64,000 nucleotides of DNA from an uncultured Carboxylicivirga sp. (GCF_963674565.1 NZ_OY771430.1:806001-870000), one strand, 5' to 3'; positions 26,739 to 35,518 are shown, counted from the stretch's first letter. Notes: generated from the letters alone by a model not told the origin. Numbers and translations: made by a program.

Positions 26739-27139
26739 ATCTATAACTTGTATTCTTTCATTAGAATTTAATGAGGGCCAAATATGTTATTAATTGAAAT
26801 CAGAAAAATTAATCTGGATTAAGAAAAGTAAGAAATATATTGTTTGAAGTCCTACGAACATGGATGAACGTGGGATTTAAAACTTGAATAACGAAAATGT
26901 ATAATTTAATATGCATTACTTGAGAAGTTATATACAAAGACTTTTCTTATTAATATACATTGTAATACTCAATAACACTCATGTTAGTGTATGTTTGAGT
27001 TTTGTTTATATGTTTTTGTGCAAAGTTAGAGGGTGTATTATAAATATGCCGATTCGTATAAAATGTTGATAGTAAATAAAATAAAGTGATATTACATTCA
27101 AATCATCTGAGTTTATTCATAAAATACAAGAATAGTTTT
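26739..27139. other. Gene-free stretch of 401 bases
   Basis: Very A+T-rich, with no coding frame of any quality. The only structure seen is a short stem CCTACG/CGTGGG (around 26851-26874), too weak to name. Confidence 0.45.
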
Positions 27140-27625
27140 TTATTGAAATAAGTAATAACCTAAAGCAAAACCTATACCGGTAGCAAATATTCCAACTACA
27201 GTGTTTCTTGCTCTGTCATCTGAAACCCTATTATTCACATTTTCTTCCTGATAGTATTCCGATTTAAATGGTTTTGATGATGGATCTTTATATTTCAGAA
27301 AATCAGCTTTACATCTATAACAACTGCTCCATAAATCAGGCCTGGTTTCTTCTGTTATATTTATTAAATCAGCATTTATGGCACATCCTTCATTATTTAA
27401 TATCTCAATAGCGTGTGCTTCACTACAAGAAACCGAAATGCCTGATTCGCCTAATATAATTTCTCCAATTTTCTCAATTGAATCGTTGTAGTTAATGAAC
27501 TTTGTTATTTGAATCTCACAATTCTTATAATCAGATTTCGAGATTTGATACCCATTTCTTACAATTCGATGTGAACAACTTGATATTGAAATTAATAGTA
27601 TAAAAAAATATAAAATTCTTTTCAT
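27140..27625 (-). CDS. Unrecognised lipoprotein
   Basis: A 161-residue lipoprotein: hydrophobic N-terminus followed by ISSC (Cys17). The mature part contains six further cysteines (for example CEIQ, SCSEAH, EGCA, SSCYRC), which could form disulfides outside the cytoplasm, and ends in one hydrophobic segment (VVGIFATGIGFALGYYLF) that may be membrane-embedded. I do not recognise the family. It is followed upstream in transcription by the barrel genes at 27715 and 28907, all on one strand with gaps of 70-90 bases, but no functional link is evident. Confidence 0.65.
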   Translation of the reverse strand: MKRILYFFILLISISSCSHRIVRNGYQISKSDYKNCEIQITKFINYNDSIEKIGEIILGESGISVSCSEAHAIEILNNEGCAINADLINITEETRPDLWSSCYRCKADFLKYKDPSSKPFKSEYYQEENVNNRVSDDRARNTVVGIFATGIGFALGYYLFQ

Positions 27626-27714
27626 CGTATTAGTAGGTTTTTAAATGATATTTTTTCTTTTACAGAATAAGGAATCCAGACGAGTAAACATATTAAAGCA
27701 ATATTCTATCTTCT

Positions 27715-28836
27715 TTATAATTGTTGTAATAAACTTTTCATTCCGTTAGATGAAATAATCCACAAAACCCTTAATGTAAAAGTATTTCCTTCGAGTTGGG
27801 TACCCGATGGATTATCGAAATCAAGATGCTGATAACGAAATTGAAAGGATAAATAGTTTTTATAGTTATATCTGTATCGATAACCCATACCCACACTATA
27901 ATTGGGAGACCAGAGAAACTTAGGGTCAATATCATTTTCATCATCTCTGGCAATAGCAGTAATTCTTTCGCCCCCAAGACCACCTGACAGATAATATTCT
28001 GAATTATTATAGGAGAGAAGGGTCCGCCCATATTCCAATCCAACATACATCCCAGTATATTCGTTTGTTGTAATTACTGAATTTTTGTAGAGTACATCGT
28101 ATTCATTTTTAGGACCTCCGAATTTAAAATCCATAAGCATATCAATAGAGTTCTTGTTAAAAATTCCGCCAAATCCAAATCCTATTATTCCATTGTTACC
28201 TATTGTGTTAACTGATTGATTAGTAATAAAAAATCCGGAATAGATCGTTAAGGTTAATTCGGGAAGATGTTTAATACTATCAACGAATTGCTCATACTGA
28301 TTTTTAAATCGATTACCCTCATATTTGTCTGTTGCTAAATCAGATAATTTAGTTTTATTGGAGTAAAGATCAGTTATAAACTTTTCTTCCAGGGTTAAGT
28401 TCGTTTGATTTAAAATATCATTAGATAAAGATTCTAAGAAACTGTCATATAATCCATTTGTATAATCGTTTGGATAATATCTCGAATACATTCCGGAATA
28501 GAATACATTATTTACTTTTCGTTTTCTGTAAGCCACGAGTTTAGTAAACAGATCATCATTGATATCCTTTTCATTGAAGGTTCGGTTCTTGATATTAAAC
28601 AGTGTTTTAGTCTGATACAATAAATCACTGATTCCACATCTGTTTTCCCAATATTCTAAAACATAATTCAGACTGTCATTTAATCCTCGTTGATAATAAT
28701 CGGGAATTAAGAAGGAGCAATTATATTCAATGTCAGGACAGCTAATATACCTTCGTGTCATTAAATGATCCAGATCCTGTGCATTGGCTGTCTGTAATAA
28801 AACAATTATGGAAAAAACGGTAATGATCTTCTTCAT
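27715..28836 (-). CDS. Unrecognised exported protein with C-terminal beta-barrel
   Basis: A 373-residue protein with signal peptide (to TANAQ). The first half is helical and charged; the second (from about residue 195) is strand-rich with outer-membrane character: GIIGFGFGGIFN, MLMDFKFGG, GMYVGLEYGRTL, YYLSGGLGGERI, SVGMGYRYRYNYKNYLSFQFRYQHL. It looks like a soluble periplasmic head plus a small outer-membrane barrel. I do not recognise the family. It lies between a lipoprotein gene and another barrel gene of similar architecture (28907-30100), which may be a distant paralogue by design, though the sequences differ. Confidence 0.65.
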   Translation of the reverse strand: MKKIITVFSIIVLLQTANAQDLDHLMTRRYISCPDIEYNCSFLIPDYYQRGLNDSLNYVLEYWENRCGISDLLYQTKTLFNIKNRTFNEKDINDDLFTKLVAYRKRKVNNVFYSGMYSRYYPNDYTNGLYDSFLESLSNDILNQTNLTLEEKFITDLYSNKTKLSDLATDKYEGNRFKNQYEQFVDSIKHLPELTLTIYSGFFITNQSVNTIGNNGIIGFGFGGIFNKNSIDMLMDFKFGGPKNEYDVLYKNSVITTNEYTGMYVGLEYGRTLLSYNNSEYYLSGGLGGERITAIARDDENDIDPKFLWSPNYSVGMGYRYRYNYKNYLSFQFRYQHLDFDNPSGTQLEGNTFTLRVLWIISSNGMKSLLQQL

Positions 28837-28906
28837 AAAAAAGGTGTTTAGCTTTTAGGATGTTCAGGTGTTTAAATCATTCACAAATAATAACTTTGTT
28901 ATTCCT

Positions 28907-30100
28907 TCAAAACAGAGTATATCCAAAAATTACTGAAATCGTTTTATATTCACTACTAAAGTTCATATAATTTTGGAAAAGGTCTCTGTTAGTAAAATAT
29001 CTCAATTCAGCGCTATATCTATTTTGAAATTTATATCCTAAACCCAAAGCATAGTTCATTCCTGTTTTAATCTCTAAATCACCAGCGTTTTCAAATAAGA
29101 ACTTTGAATTTCCAGAAAAATCCAAAACAAATGATCCATTAATAAAAACTTTAGAATTATCGTTCAAAAAGAAATAATGTCTAAGTCCAACAGGTAATTC
29201 AACCGAATTATAGTCGGCAGTGGTAACATAATCGCCTGTTGCGTGGTCTTTCTCAGATTTAAAATATTGATAGGTTGGTTCAATTATAATTGCCCATTTA
29301 TTTCTATTGAAGGGCAATACAAATTCACCTTCTATTCCGAGTCTAAATGTTGTTTCATTGCCAAAATCAGTATTTCTGTAACTGGATGCAGCGTTAATAA
29401 AGGAGAGAGAAGTGGTATTTAAACCGGGTCTTAATGAAAGGTTGAAAGAGTTTTTGTTTTGTTTTCTTTCGTAGGTGATGTATTCAGAATTATTACACTC
29501 GTTATAAGCTTTGAATATTTCTACCAATTCTTTCCTGCGGCATCGGGTGTTGTTTATTTGATTTTGCGTTAGGCATTGCGATTGTAATTGAATCCAAAGT
29601 TGTTGCTTAAAGCTCGCGTTAACAGCAACTTTATTTGCATCTGTTTTGTATTCTTTATAGATTAATTGTTCAATGTCTGTTGTGTCTGTATTAAAAAAGT
29701 AACTTGATCCGATTCCATCTTTATACAAATATAAATTGGCTTTACCTTCAACTAAAACCTTTAAAAAAAGTGTCTCTTCTTTAAAGATTGGATTCCTTTG
29801 ATCACTTAACTCCCCACTCTTATATTTTGACCTGTCAATATTTACCTTGCTTCTAATGTACTTTGCGTTATTATTGATTGTGAATTCTTTTACAGAGTTA
29901 ATGGTGAGTTTTTTTTGTTCTCCTAATTCTGTTAGCGTATAAGTAAACTGGGTTGGATTAAGGTCCCAATCATTATTTTTGATAAAACATTCAACCTTTT
30001 GGTCGTTGTTATCAATAAAATATCCCTTTTCAAAAGAAATTTGGGAATAACAGTTCAGGCTGAAAACTGTGATTAAAAGTAAGGTGATTTGGCTTTTCAT
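28907..30100 (-). CDS. Exported protein with C-terminal outer-membrane beta-barrel domain
   Basis: A 397-residue protein with signal peptide (to NCYSQ). The N-terminal part has the opening KGYFIDNNDQKVECFIKNNDW, known from a large, uncharacterised Bacteroidetes family. After a cysteine-containing central stretch (residues about 175-205) comes a PorT-like barrel: SLRPGLNTTSL, FRLGIEGEFVLPF, AIIIEPTYQYF, ELPVGLRHYFFL, YALGLGYKF, and the final ISVIFGYTLF. Homologues are sometimes mislabelled tRNA-modification GTPase; there is no GTPase motif here. Localisation in the outer membrane is inferred from the strand pattern. Function unknown. Confidence 0.72.
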   Translation of the reverse strand: MKSQITLLLITVFSLNCYSQISFEKGYFIDNNDQKVECFIKNNDWDLNPTQFTYTLTELGEQKKLTINSVKEFTINNNAKYIRSKVNIDRSKYKSGELSDQRNPIFKEETLFLKVLVEGKANLYLYKDGIGSSYFFNTDTTDIEQLIYKEYKTDANKVAVNASFKQQLWIQLQSQCLTQNQINNTRCRRKELVEIFKAYNECNNSEYITYERKQNKNSFNLSLRPGLNTTSLSFINAASSYRNTDFGNETTFRLGIEGEFVLPFNRNKWAIIIEPTYQYFKSEKDHATGDYVTTADYNSVELPVGLRHYFFLNDNSKVFINGSFVLDFSGNSKFLFENAGDLEIKTGMNYALGLGYKFQNRYSAELRYFTNRDLFQNYMNFSSEYKTISVIFGYTLF

Positions 30101-30191
30101 TGTTTAATAATTGAATTTTTTAGTGCTGTAATGGTTAAATATAGTTAGTTATATTAAATTTTAAGTGTTTGTAAATTAGTATTTATAGATT

Positions 30192-30944
30192 TTATTCAAT
30201 GTTTTTTGCACATCTGAATCCAACAGCATAATCGCACCAATTACTGATTAATCCTTTTCGGTAAAATACTTTTTTGCACATTGCTCCTGAATGCCAACTT
30301 CCTCCTCTGATGACTCTGTTTGATCCTTGCTGTGGTCCTTGCGGATTTTCATATTCACTCTCAACATAATAAGTCTCAGAAAACCTGTCAGCAGTCCATT
30401 CCCAAACATTACCAGACATATCATACAATCCGTAACCATTAGGTTGATAACTACCTACCGGTTCAATCAGGTTTTGCCATTCTGTAGTTTCCTGTTTAGC
30501 TCTTTCCTGATCTGATTGATCTCCATTGGGGAAGTCTTTCCCAATTAATTCACCTCTTGCCGCAATTTCCCATTCTGCTTCGGTTGGAAGTCTTTTACCT
30601 ACCCATTCTGCATATTTTTTTGCATCTCCGTAATTGATCCCTACAACAGGATAGTCAGGAAAGTCTTCTCCGCTTTTAAAAGTTTTAGTATTCCAGAATT
30701 CCGGCAATTGGTAACCGGTCTCTTTGCAAAAGATTAGATATTCTCTGTTGGTAACCTCGTATTTATCAATTAAAAAGGAATCGATCTTTACTTTATGCTC
30801 CGGACTAAAACCTAATCCATTTTGCATATTATTACCAATCAAATATTCACCTCCCGGAATTATTGCCATTGCTGAATCCTTCTGAGCAATCGAGATAGTT
30901 GTGGTAATTGTAAATAATAGCAATAGAGAATTAAACTTTTTCAT
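30192..30944 (-). CDS. Formylglycine-generating-enzyme (SUMF1/FGE-sulfatase) family protein, exported
   Basis: A 250-residue protein with signal peptide (to SIAQK). The FGE-sulfatase domain is complete: IPGGEYLIGN, IDKYEVTNREYLIFC, YPVVGINYGDAKKYAEWVGKRLPTEAEWE, YGLYDMSGNVWEWTAD, NRVIRGGSW, and the closing VGFRCAKN. True formylglycine-generating enzymes oxidise a sulfatase cysteine; many exported Bacteroidetes members instead act in gliding or other pathways (GldJ/GldK type) or have unknown roles. There is no sulfatase gene in the window, so a sulfatase-activating role is not supported. It seems to be transcribed alone. Confidence 0.88.
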   Translation of the reverse strand: MKKFNSLLLLFTITTTISIAQKDSAMAIIPGGEYLIGNNMQNGLGFSPEHKVKIDSFLIDKYEVTNREYLIFCKETGYQLPEFWNTKTFKSGEDFPDYPVVGINYGDAKKYAEWVGKRLPTEAEWEIAARGELIGKDFPNGDQSDQERAKQETTEWQNLIEPVGSYQPNGYGLYDMSGNVWEWTADRFSETYYVESEYENPQGPQQGSNRVIRGGSWHSGAMCKKVFYRKGLISNWCDYAVGFRCAKNIE

Positions 30945-31009
30945 AAATAAGGGTTAATGAATTTTTTCTTTACATTTTTTATTGCTTTTAATGGTTTAGC
31001 AAACCCAGT

Positions 31010-31040
31010 CATAACTTTATGCAAGCGTGTTGGCGGTAGT
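31010..31040 (-). repeat. attC-like repeat, partial copy after a small membrane-protein gene
   Basis: The 31 bases here (plus-strand core CTTTATGCAAGCGTGTT at 31014-31030) closely match 31770-31797 in the same orientation. The copy abuts the stop codon of the gene at 31040-31621. Only one arm is present; GGTTTAGCAAACC, a short palindrome, follows at about 30993-31005. It is a degenerate or truncated copy of the element at 31662-31797. Confidence 0.55.
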
Positions 31041-31621
31041 TAATTATCTATATATTCTCTATAAGTTGTATGCTCATAAAGTCTGCATTGACTAATATTT
31101 TGCTTTGCTTCCTCATACATTGTCATGAACAGATTTTTCTCTTCATGGTCGCGGATTTTAACTAAATACTTTATACCGTCAACCTCAATTAAGTCATAGA
31201 ATTCTTCATCTTTCGAAACGTTACCGCGATAGCGAGAATATCTCATATGGTAATTTAGTTTCTGGTATTTTTTTCTCCTTGCACGCCAGAATAAATCACC
31301 TCGATAATAAAAGTTTATAGTCTTAATAGATTCCCAATGCTTTTCAGTTACGGTGTTCCCTTGTTTTATTTGGATTCCTTCAGGTCTTAATCTCATTTGA
31401 CCAACTTCGTCAAATAATGGTGGATATAGATTGATTGCTAAAACATAGATTAAGATTATTACACTAAAAAATAGTAGTAAGTTCAAAGTTTCGCTTTCTG
31501 TTCTTAGTTTATATGTTAGTATAGCTGAAATAAGAAATCCTAGGATTAGAGCCACAACACTTCTAAGTCGCATGAGAAATCCTAAATTTATTTTGAATAT
31601 AACTAATGACTTATCGAGCAT
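31040..31621 (-). CDS. Unrecognised two-TM membrane protein
   Basis: A 193-residue protein with two adjacent membrane segments (about 20-40 and 48-66), then a soluble domain with LFDEVGQMRLRPEGIQIKQ and WESIKTINFYYRGDLFWRARRKK, ending in a charged helix. The soluble part has the feel of a PH-like (bPH) domain, but I cannot assign it. An internal ATG at 31573 is an alternative start. It is bracketed by repeats: one copy abuts its stop codon and a fuller copy lies 40 bases upstream of its start, the arrangement of an integron-like gene cassette. Confidence 0.6.
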   Translation of the reverse strand: MLDKSLVIFKINLGFLMRLRSVVALILGFLISAILTYKLRTESETLNLLLFFSVIILIYVLAINLYPPLFDEVGQMRLRPEGIQIKQGNTVTEKHWESIKTINFYYRGDLFWRARRKKYQKLNYHMRYSRYRGNVSKDEEFYDLIEVDGIKYLVKIRDHEEKNLFMTMYEEAKQNISQCRLYEHTTYREYIDN

Positions 31622-31661
31622 ATAATTGGGTTATTCTTTATAAAACATACGTTTTTTAATT

Positions 31662-31797
31662 ACCGCTAACGTTTGCTGGATGAAGTCGTGGCGCGTTAGT
31701 CGTGGTGTCGTGTCACCCGATAGGGGGACTAAGACGGTAGACTAAGGTGTCAGGACGAGCAAAACGAGCCATGCTTTATGCCAGCGTGTTAGGTAGT
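31662..31797 (-). repeat. attC-like imperfect palindrome, about 136 bp
   Basis: The outer arms ACCGCTAACGTTTGCTGG (31662-31679) and CCAGCGTGTTAGGTAGT (31781-31797) are imperfect inverted repeats (CTAAC..GCTGG / CCAGC..GTTAG). Read on the minus strand the element begins ACCTAAC and ends with GTTAGCG, similar to the RYYYAAC and GTTRRRY ends of integron attC sites, although the second is imperfect. Inside are a hairpin GTC-A-CCC-GATA-GGG-G-GAC (31712-31729) and repeated TTAGTC/GACTAA blocks. It is much more G+C-rich than its surroundings. It sits about 10 bases after the stop of the gene at 31807-32358. Confidence 0.6.
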
Positions 31798-31806
31798 CGT
31801 GATTTA

Positions 31807-32358
31807 TCATTCACTAAGATCCGTTTCAAGGCCTGTATCTATAATTGTTTCAGCCGCCAAATCATCATTTTCTGGTTTCTTTTTATAGAGTTCTTCATAA
31901 ATATCAATAAGAACTACTAATATGATAATAGCTAATATGTTGATTTTTATAAAGTAATTTACGCCAGAATTTAAATTGAATGTGAAAGTTGAAAGTGCTG
32001 CACTAATTTTGAATTCGAATCCATTTGTAAGGTTAATTCCAACTGTAGCATTCGCACCAGAGAAAAATTCATAAGCATATCCACCCATTCCGAATGATAT
32101 AATTTGAAGTCCTTGTAAGAAAGATGAATATATTAAGCCCTCTTTTTGTCTATTGGTTCTAAACAGTAAATTTCCTGAGTAAATTGACAGTCCGAATAGA
32201 AATGTTGCAAATAAGAGTATAAATAGGATTGGTCCATTTATTTGTCCTGTTCTTAGCATAAGCCAACCAACTAAACCTATTCCAAAGACTCCTCCTATTA
32301 TTTGGTAAATTGCTATTGTACTTAATGTTGTGTTCGTGTCTTTTATTCGCTTTTTCAT
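31807..32358 (-). CDS. Unrecognised multi-pass membrane protein
   Basis: A 183-residue protein with about four membrane segments: IIGGVFGIGLVGWLMLR, GPILFILLFATFLFGLSIYSG, GLQIISFGMGGYAYEFF and the C-terminal INILAIIILVVLIDIYEEL. Between the third and fourth is a polar, strand-like stretch (TVGINLTNGFEFKISAALSTFTFNLNSG). The end is acidic. I do not recognise the family. An attC-like element follows its stop codon directly, so with the gene at 31040-31621 it may be a mobile cassette. There is no integrase in the window. Confidence 0.6.
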   Translation of the reverse strand: MKKRIKDTNTTLSTIAIYQIIGGVFGIGLVGWLMLRTGQINGPILFILLFATFLFGLSIYSGNLLFRTNRQKEGLIYSSFLQGLQIISFGMGGYAYEFFSGANATVGINLTNGFEFKISAALSTFTFNLNSGVNYFIKINILAIIILVVLIDIYEELYKKKPENDDLAAETIIDTGLETDLSE

Positions 32359-32615
32359 AGATTGTTATTGTTATTACTATCTGGGAGACATGCTGCCCAA
32401 CTCTACAATAAATATTGTATTACTGTTATTTCTATTCTATTAAAATGGTGTTTGTATATCATGCACTTATCAATACTAATAGTCTTTTAAATATATATAA
32501 CATAAAAATCATTTCCCAAAGACGGGCCTGTGTAACTATTCACTTTTTCGAAAAAGTTAGTAACACATATATTGTTATATATAATTGCATCGGTTGGTGT
32601 AAATAGATTTGGGAC

Positions 32616-32646
32616 AAAAAAAACCGACCAGAAAAGCGGTCGGTTT
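32616..32646 (-). terminator. Terminator of the T9SS cargo gene
   Basis: On the minus strand AAACCGACC (32646-32638) pairs perfectly with GGTCGGTTT (32629-32621), followed by a run of Ts (to 32616). The remainder of 32359-32615 is A+T-rich with no gene that I can support. Confidence 0.88.
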
Positions 32647-32666
32647 AAAAAAACTTATTTTAAAAC

Positions 32667-33932
32667 TTATTTCTTCATTAATTTGCCACATTTGGTAGTA
32701 CCATTGATAGTTACAAGGTTGTAAATATAGATGCCGGGTGTAAGGTCTTCGACATTTACTTTCAAACCTTGTTTCACCTGAATTTCTTTTACCTTATTAC
32801 CGGTAATATCATACAGTTCCAAACGACCAGAATTAGCACCACCTGTGCTTATGGTTAGTTCATTAACAACCGGGTTGGGGTATAATTCTATTTTAGATTC
32901 TACTTTCTCTGTTGTTCCAGTAGGAGTACCGCCAGAGTAATTAAATGTAATCACAGCAATTTCGTACCAATCGTTGTCGATAAAGTAGTAATCGGTTGCA
33001 GTATTTAGTTTATGAGTAAAAAATAAGCTTGCGTCACGTTCATAGGCAAAAGGAAGTGTCAGATCATCGTAAACGGCTGTATTATCATGGGTATAAACTT
33101 CTTTATAATCTTCCAACCAGCCTAAGTCAGCATCCCATTCAAAATCAATATATTCTGAAATATTACCATATTCGTCACGACCAAATTCTTCCTTGTAACT
33201 ATTTACCCAGGTATCTCCACTGTAATCCAACGAAGTGGCAACAGTCATCAAATCATTTTCGTCATAAATGTATTCCACTTTATAGGTGGGATGCCATTCT
33301 TCACTATAATAACTCGATTCAAGAGTATTGTTCAAAGTACCACTCTCATTGTAATTATATTCAATTTTGTCGCTAAGGGTATAAACACCTGCACTATACG
33401 AATAAGCATTTACATAATCAATCTCTCCTGCGGCAGTATAAAAATATTCGTTTTTGTATCTTAAAATCCAAACATCATTTGTAGGAGTGTAGTACAGTTC
33501 CGTTTCAATCTTATTTTCTGTGTCGTATGTATATTCTGTTCTGCTGTACTTATACCATTGAGCATCAAATTCATATTCTTCATAGGCAGCAATGCGGTGG
33601 TTAGTATCGTATTCATACTCTTCCTTCCAGCTGGTTTCCCAGTTCCCTGTTTCATCGGCATAATAAGAAACATATGAAGTTGATCTGTTAGATTCATCAT
33701 ACAGATAGTCCAGTTTTGCAATGTCTGTACCCTCAGAATTCACAACAGCATTATCAAGACGGTACGATGCTTTGATTGATTTTAATTCAGGAGAAAGTCC
33801 ATCTTTGCGATGACTTACAATTGATTTTTTACTGTTTTTAGAAGGTAATAATTTGGAATTCAGGGAGCTGCTTTGGGCAAAAGTTACGATTGAAAGCAGC
33901 AAAACGGCTGATAGTGTAAATGATCTTTTCAT
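32667..33932 (-). CDS. T9SS cargo protein with tyrosine-rich repeats
   Basis: A 421-residue secreted protein. After a signal peptide (MKRSFTLSAVLLLSIVTFAQ) it contains about seven degenerate repeats of some 30 residues built around W...EY.YD or Y.E.Y.YD (EEYEYDTNHRI, TEYTYDTENKI, IEYNYNESGTL, VEYIYDENDLM, EEFGRDEYGNI), resembling YD-type or RHS-like beta repeats. The C-terminal 80 residues are a type A type IX sorting domain: IELYPNPVVNELTI, LYDITGNKVKEI, LTPGIYIYNL, ending in GKLMKK. It is therefore exported through the outer membrane and attached or released. Ligand or role unknown. It is monocistronic with a strong terminator. Confidence 0.88.
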   Translation of the reverse strand: MKRSFTLSAVLLLSIVTFAQSSSLNSKLLPSKNSKKSIVSHRKDGLSPELKSIKASYRLDNAVVNSEGTDIAKLDYLYDESNRSTSYVSYYADETGNWETSWKEEYEYDTNHRIAAYEEYEFDAQWYKYSRTEYTYDTENKIETELYYTPTNDVWILRYKNEYFYTAAGEIDYVNAYSYSAGVYTLSDKIEYNYNESGTLNNTLESSYYSEEWHPTYKVEYIYDENDLMTVATSLDYSGDTWVNSYKEEFGRDEYGNISEYIDFEWDADLGWLEDYKEVYTHDNTAVYDDLTLPFAYERDASLFFTHKLNTATDYYFIDNDWYEIAVITFNYSGGTPTGTTEKVESKIELYPNPVVNELTISTGGANSGRLELYDITGNKVKEIQVKQGLKVNVEDLTPGIYIYNLVTINGTTKCGKLMKK

Positions 33933-34384
33933 TTATAAATTATTAGGTTAAGAATTAAAAGACCCTTTCGGGCTTAGGTTATTTAAATTATGAAATTGCT
34001 TTACGTATTTAGATTCTAAAAGGATACATAAAATGTTAAGTAGGTTTTATTTAGGTTTAGTTATTTGTTAATTGATTGATACGGTATAGAAACATTCTGC
34101 ACAGCAGAAATTCAGACCACTAATATATCAATTATATTTAATGTATTGGATGTTTGTCTCGTAATGAAATTATTTCGTTTGTTGGTTTATATTTCGTTGT
34201 GTTATGTTTAAATATTTGAAAATATGATGATTGTGTAATTGTACAACTTTATTTTAACTATGATAATTCAATCTTCTTCTGCCAATCTTCTTTTATTACA
34301 ATTTGCATACCATAAAAACTCACTTATTTAAACTTATTAGTGTATTCCTAATAATAATTGAAATAATTTAGAATAATAGAGCTT
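33933..34384. other. Intergenic stretch with a leader hairpin
   Basis: No gene. Just upstream of the T9SS gene, on the minus strand, AAG-CCC-GAAA-GGG-(T)-CTT (33975-33959) forms a GNRA-capped hairpin followed by TTTTAATT, which may act as an attenuator or mRNA-stabilising leader. The rest is A+T-rich without evident structure. Confidence 0.4.
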
Positions 34385-34426
34385 CAAATAAAATGCCCAC
34401 AAATTCAACCTGGAACTTGTGGGCAT
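34385..34426 (-). terminator. Terminator of the SDR gene
   Basis: On the minus strand ATGCCCACAA (34426-34417) pairs with TTGTGGGCAT (34402-34393) and is followed by TTTATTTG. It is the likely end of the transcript carrying the SDR gene. Confidence 0.7.
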
Positions 34427-34445
34427 AAATATTTTGTTATTCTTA

Positions 34446-35171
34446 TTAATTCACTCTCCAATTTTCATCCCAGCCAAAAGTATTGATGGCTTTCTCACAA
34501 GAAATTGATTCATGGGCTTCGGCAACATTATAAATGCCGGTTACGCCTTTGGTAACTGCTATTTCTGCTGCCTTCGCAGCTGCTTCAACGTGAACTGAGG
34601 CAGGAGCAATTGGGTTATCAAAGCCTGTGCGAGGACCATAAAGAAGACCATAACGCAGAACAATACCTTCTATTCCGGATTCAATTACCTGTTTTTCTAA
34701 ATTGCGAACACCCTCTGCAGTCTCTCCATATACAGGGTGACTCAATGGCAATAATGCATCCTCCTCGGTGTGCGGTATTGGTCCATCATCGTAAATGAAT
34801 GAAATACTTTGTGCAATAATTCGCTTACATCCAGCATTAACAGCTGCATCCACAAGATTTTTTGTTCCTTCCGTTCTCAAACGAGCATTTCTTTCCAGAG
34901 CCGCCGTCATTTCATCAGGGTTTAGTGCATATGGAAGATCGGTAAGCTGGTGAATTACAACATCAGGTTCAATAACTGCTAGTTTATCTTTTAAAAGTTC
35001 GGCATCATATACATCCAACACTATTGGCTCAACACACATCTCTTTAAGCATAGCAATTTTCTCTTTTGAGCGAGTCATACCGTATACCTTCCAGCCATTA
35101 GCGATTAATAATTTTGAAAGAACCTGTCCGATGGCACCTGTTGATCCTGCTAAAAATATAGTTTTTGACAT
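34446..35171 (-). CDS. NAD(P)-dependent epimerase/dehydratase-like SDR protein
   Basis: A 241-residue short-chain dehydrogenase of the extended or atypical type. The N-terminal Rossmann motif is GSTGAIGQVLSKLL (residues about 8-21), followed by VYGMTRSKEK, DVVIHQLTDLPYALNPDEM, IAQSISFIYDD and GIVLRYGLLYGPRTGFDNP. There is a Tyr (HPVYGETAEG) but the usual Lys four residues later is not clear, so catalytic competence is uncertain. The substrate is unknown. It lies downstream of the 58-aa winged-helix gene and the Crp/Fnr regulator on the same strand and may be regulated by them. Confidence 0.82.
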   Translation of the reverse strand: MSKTIFLAGSTGAIGQVLSKLLIANGWKVYGMTRSKEKIAMLKEMCVEPIVLDVYDAELLKDKLAVIEPDVVIHQLTDLPYALNPDEMTAALERNARLRTEGTKNLVDAAVNAGCKRIIAQSISFIYDDGPIPHTEEDALLPLSHPVYGETAEGVRNLEKQVIESGIEGIVLRYGLLYGPRTGFDNPIAPASVHVEAAAKAAEIAVTKGVTGIYNVAEAHESISCEKAINTFGWDENWRVN

Positions 35172-35250
35172 AATTTTACCTTTTAGATTATTGTATCTCT
35201 GAAATTAATTTGTATTTACTTTTTTGTTTTTTATGTAACTGACTGATGAG

Positions 35251-35427
35251 TTATTTTGCCTGCCAGTAACATCTTTTGGGAGATACGATAGCCTCTTCTT
35301 TTTTTAATGATGCCATTGCTTTATCAACTTCTTTGCGGTCAAGACCAGTTATCTCAACAATCTTACCAGCGTTTAAGGGTGCCCCAACTTTTTTCATAGC
35401 AGCTAATACTATTGCTTTTGCTTCCAT
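35251..35427 (-). CDS. 58-residue winged-helix DNA-binding protein
   Basis: A small gene, 59 codons from ATG (35427) to TAA (35251). The product starts MEAKAIVLAAMKKVGAPL and continues NAGKIVEITGLDRKEVDKAM, ASLKKEEAIVSPKRCYWQAK. That is a compact winged-helix: helix, helix-turn-helix (GKIVEITGLDRKEVDKAMASL) and a wing (GAIV-SPKRCYW). Similar short proteins occur widely in Bacteroidetes and are usually called transcriptional regulators without known targets. It lies 79 bases upstream of the SDR gene and 91 bases downstream of the Crp/Fnr gene. I am fairly sure it is real: coding character is strong and the fold is recognisable. Confidence 0.75.
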   Translation of the reverse strand: MEAKAIVLAAMKKVGAPLNAGKIVEITGLDRKEVDKAMASLKKEEAIVSPKRCYWQAK

Positions 35428-35518
35428 CTTTTTAAAATTTTATCGTTTTAATCTTATGGATACAAAACTAGGGGAGTTAAAACTCAAAAAAATTAAACTG
35501 GTTTAAGAAAGTAAACAG

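Noticed and set aside
32415..32606. Plus-strand 63-residue frame in the intergenic region
   Set aside because: Residue composition is typical of random A+T-rich sequence and no start context or family is evident.
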